From Tyto alba (Eukaryota > Chordata > Aves > Strigiformes > Tytonidae): a stretch of 64,000 bases of DNA. Every line of letters starts with the position of its first letter. The stretch's first letter is position 1. This document shows positions 60,451-64,000 of the stretch, piece by piece. The position numbers and the translations under genes were made by a program. Location of the stretch: NCBI RefSeq assembly GCF_018691265.1, contig NW_024881327.1:25103936-25167935 (forward strand). The letters are read 5' to 3'. The notes beneath the pieces were generated by a model. It saw only the letters and a list, made by a program, of their open reading frames with translations, was not told the origin of the DNA and ran no database searches.

Positions 60451-63400
60451 CTGAAACAAGAAGCACAGCACAACACATTTATATAACCACTAAGATTTTG
60501 AAATCAAGCACGAGATTAAGCTTAGCTTATTTTTAAATCATCTTTCATGCAGTAAAATGTCTTACACTTTAGGCTGCTTTGGAACAATGAAATAGCACTA
60601 TTGTGAAGGTACAACAGTCATTACTTTATGAAATCTTTAATATCTGAAAATTATAGCTGTGCTTCATAATAAAATGCAGCAGCACCAGTAAGTCACACGT
60701 CCAAGGAATCAGAGCCCTGTAATAAGAAAGTCACATTGTGCAGAACACGTTTTCCATCTTACTTCCTGTATTCCTTCCTCTGATCACTAATAGAAACAAC
60801 TAATAGTATTATATATTTGTATAATAAACACTTTAAACAACAACAACAATAATAATAATAATTATTATTTGTATAATAAATACTTTAAATAAATACTTGC
60901 TTCATCTCTGGAACCATTCTTCTTGGGGGAAGAAGTCTTACTTCTAGTCAATAACATATGCAATATGGAAGAAGAATAAGATACAAAACAGCACTATGTG
61001 ACATTGTTTTACGCTGAGTTGTATAAACAAAAATTAGCAACCCTAACAGGACCCTGCAGTGGGAAACATTATCCAACCATGACAGGAGAGTTCAGCTCCC
61101 CTTTGTATTTAATGATAAAGATGATGGAGCTGAAGAAAGACCTTGTCTTGAAGACTTGCCTGCCTACTGCCAGTTCAGGACATCGCAGATCTCCAAGAAG
61201 ATCAAGGAATGTAGTGAAACATGAAGTAAAAATAACAAAGCACATATGGGCAGCTTTTTAAAAGTTGCACAAGTCTCTGAGCTGCATTTCATCAGAGATT
61301 CACTCAGATGGAGGAAAGGAAGGCCACAGGGAATTTCAAATCTTTGAATACAGACCAGATAGTAAGTCCATTGCTGGTACTGAATTTAACGTGCCATTTC
61401 ATAATTAGCTCTGATATCTACATGGTTGTCTTTTCCTTTTAGAATTTCCTAACACCTTTACCTCTCTCCATACTGGTCAGCCACTAAAGTCTAGGGATAT
61501 AGTGAGTTTCCAGCCCAAGGAAGCACTAAATCATATTAAAATTAAGCATGTGATTCTCCTTTCCTGAATTAGGGCTTCTGAGGTTATTTAGCCAGTGCTG
61601 GACACTTAAGTCAAGACATCACAAATACAAATACCACTTTAGCAAAGTCAAATCAGGATTTGTGTCAGTTTTTGCCTGTCCCAAACCTACAAACCTGAAT
61701 TCCCGAGTACTCTTAAGATCCAAATTTGAACTTTAAAACTCTAATGTAGGGTCAGCCATACAAAAAATAACTATAGGGAATCCATTAATTGACCCAATTC
61801 TAAAAGTACTAGAGGAAGCATAAATCATCTTTTGCCCTCAGGTAATTTTGCCTATGGTCCTCTTCATTGATATTCTCTCAGAATTCAGTACAGAAGAAAT
61901 CAAAAGAACAAAACCTACAGATTAACTAAACCTGGATTAATTGCATAAACTCCTGTCATTGGGAGGACCACAAAAATAAAAATCCAAACAGAAACTGATC
62001 TAAATTTTGCAAACATGGCTCCTGGCCTTGTGAAAAATTGACTTGACACAAGAAATTCTGAACACATTGAAAGAACTAAACAATCAGTCAAGCTTCACAG
62101 TCTAGGCCCCATTTTGAGATACAAGCTGCTCCAAAACACTTCTTGTGAGCATGGAAATTTTGCTTGGAACTACAAGGAACAAAAACCTCAATTCCAATTA
62201 TAACTTGGTAATTAAAATAAAGAAACAGATTTAATTAGAACCAAGCAATATTATTTCAATGTAATAATTTCACAAAAACTAGCTCTGCCTTAGAAGCTAT
62301 TTTATGCATTTTTTCTAAAACTCTTACTCTATATTAAGCACAAAGATTCGAAAACATATAGGCATCTGGAGGCTGAACACAAATACTGATCTGATTTCAA
62401 CATAGATATACCATCCATCTTATCTGAGGGAAGTAAAAGCAGAAAAAAATGTTCTTGAAAAATTATCAAGACAAGTTTTTGCATATTAGGTAGCTTCCTG
62501 GGGAAACAGAGCAAAAGTTAACTAGCTAATTTATATATTGAGAGGTTTAAGGAACTCGAAAAATGTGACATGGTAACTTGTTTTGTTTATTTGTTTTTTA
62601 ATTTATGTCTTACCATTATTTTAAAGCAAGTTGATCAAGAATAACTCTGTTCTTCTGTATGACAGTATTTCCTTTCAAAGGACATTCCTATAGAGGAGCT
62701 TTTGCCAATTACTTCACTGTCTCCAGGCTCTCTTGGAGATCCCAAAATTGTCAGGTGTAGCTTCCACATTATAACAGACCTACCTACAGCCCTCCCACTT
62801 CCCTGACAGTAATAATTAAAAAAAAAAAAAAAACAAACAAAAAAAACAGTTCTCTCAACTTTGAAAAGCTTACAGGCTACCAACCTGGTAAATACTAGGC
62901 ATGGATCTTACAACTCTTAGAAAGAGAAGGACTAAACACCTAGACTCAGAAGCTGGTAGCCTCTAATTGACTACATGTTGGCTACAGAAATACACAAAAC
63001 CATGAGATTCCCCAAATGATATACAAAACAAGTATTTGATATTTACAGCATAGTTTTTAGATCATCAAAATCTTTAGAACTTTTACTGAAATTATTGCCC
63101 TATGAAGATCAGCAGATGGATTTAACCACCTGAGTTTTCAACCCCTGCTTCAAAGTTCTGTGTGGTTCTGCAGACAGCGTGATATTCTGAACAAATTAGG
63201 TAATTACATATCAGAAAATACTTTCCATGGAACTGTGAACATCATTTCAGATTGCTGTGACTCTCAGGACATCTTCTTGGCTGTTCTTCTTCAGTCACAG
63301 AGGAGACAAAGAAGTTGGTTCTTTCTAAGTAGGACACATACTGGGGAGAGCCATGCAGTGGGCAGATGTGGCTATAGTAAGCACAGAGGAGTTTTCAGAG

Positions 63401-64000
63401 GAGTTTTCCACGTGGAGTAAGCATGGAGCTAGCTGAGCTCTACAGCTCACTACCCCAGGTCCCAGCCCCACACAGCCAGAGGCACCAAGTGAGAAAACCA
63501 CGGATTAAATGAGAAGCTTTCTCTGGTACGTGGGGTCACTCCTGCACTGGGCTAGAATGAGGACATGACATTGTTCTGCATGAAATAAGCTAGGGCTGAG
63601 TTGCAGAAGAGCATAAAATCAGAGTCCGTTTACACTGAAAGACTTCCTGGCTGGCTTTGTGATAATAAATTTGAGAGGACAACTAATTCATTCACCTTAA
63701 TAATATGTAGAAGGTTCACAGATAAAGGGACTTTTCACATTGAGGCTTATTCTAATTATCACTAAAATTCATTACAAGTGTAACACAAAAAAAGTCTAGA
63801 AATCTAGAAAATTAATCATGAACAAATGCTACAACCTAATGTTGACTAAACCAAGGTCTCTGTCTTCTTGGCAGAACCTCTTCTTCATGAAAATAAGGAA
63901 ATAGATTATTTCAATAGCTACTTACTGCACAGTGACTTACTTAATAGTTTGTACTTCCACTAAAGTGACTGAAAGAACACAATCAAATGTATCCATAGTC
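60451..64000 (-). other. Intron upstream of the first coding exon
   Basis: The acceptor at 60451 shows that transcription starts further upstream, so this stretch is probably intron between a 5' non-coding exon and the first coding exon. It holds a duplicated AT-rich microsatellite region at 60815-60889 and an A run near 62818-62834. There is no CpG-rich promoter-like patch in it. A non-coding exon inside it cannot be excluded from sequence alone. Confidence 0.65.
60815..60889. repeat. Direct duplication flanking (AAC)n(AAT)n microsatellite
   Basis: ATTTGTATAATAAACACTTTAAA at 60815-60837 recurs at 60867-60889 with a single change. Between them are four AAC and about five AAT units running into ATTATTATT. 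Confidence 0.85.

Noticed and set aside
1..64000. Assignment to the paralogue CRACDL
   Set aside because: The peptides in exons 4 to 7 and the C-terminal blocks of exon 8 follow CRACD closely, including exon lengths.

Overview
This is vertebrate, almost certainly avian, genomic DNA. It carries most of one spliced gene on the minus strand: CRACD (KIAA1211, capping protein inhibiting regulator of actin dynamics). I recognise it from conserved peptides such as SRAFSHDSIFIPDG, QAMSQENVLGKVKTLQ, RLDNSAAKHKLSVKPKKQR, RWQEVDERQ, AEWASIRSRILKNAE and EGCKFAKDLPSFLVPS. A CR1 LINE copy and two copies of a GC-rich LTR of a type I associate with bird genomes point to a bird. The species cannot be fixed from the window.

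Transcription runs from high to low coordinates. The first coding exon (start codon at 60410) has a 3' splice site 40 bases before the ATG, so at least one 5' non-coding exon lies beyond 64000. The exons are: 60344-60410 (coding part), 53267-53338 (frame-neutral cassette), 35317-35485 (in a CpG-rich patch), 18338-18473, 9154-9318, 5416-5484, 3929-4111, and the large exon 1-2514, which reaches the window edge. Splice phases match across every junction (1-1, 1-1, 2-2, then 0-0). Together they give 1101 codons without the cassette, or 1125 with it. The C-terminal part and the stop codon lie to the left of the window.

The protein has a basic FQPFKKLFG segment, a conserved block starting at an internal Met (MGSRAFSHDS), a basic RPKR-containing exon, a long Glu/Gln/Lys/Arg-rich helical stretch with ten 16-residue tandem repeats, and a conserved block that begins the C-terminal half.

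Everything else is intron. Recognisable repeats are an LTR at 6078-7188 (minus), a 3'-truncated inverted LTR at 27139-27843 (plus), a CR1 fragment at 21505-22022, an older CR1-like fragment at 13600-14075, a possible MIR-like tail near 42640-42740, and several homopolymer or microsatellite tracts. I see no second protein-coding gene, tRNA, rRNA, CRISPR array or prokaryotic feature.

The observations most worth a second look are the N-terminal extension with its cassette exon, the CpG-rich exon 3 as a possible internal promoter for a shorter form, the coding 48-bp repeat array, and the inverted LTR pair flanking exons 4 and 5.
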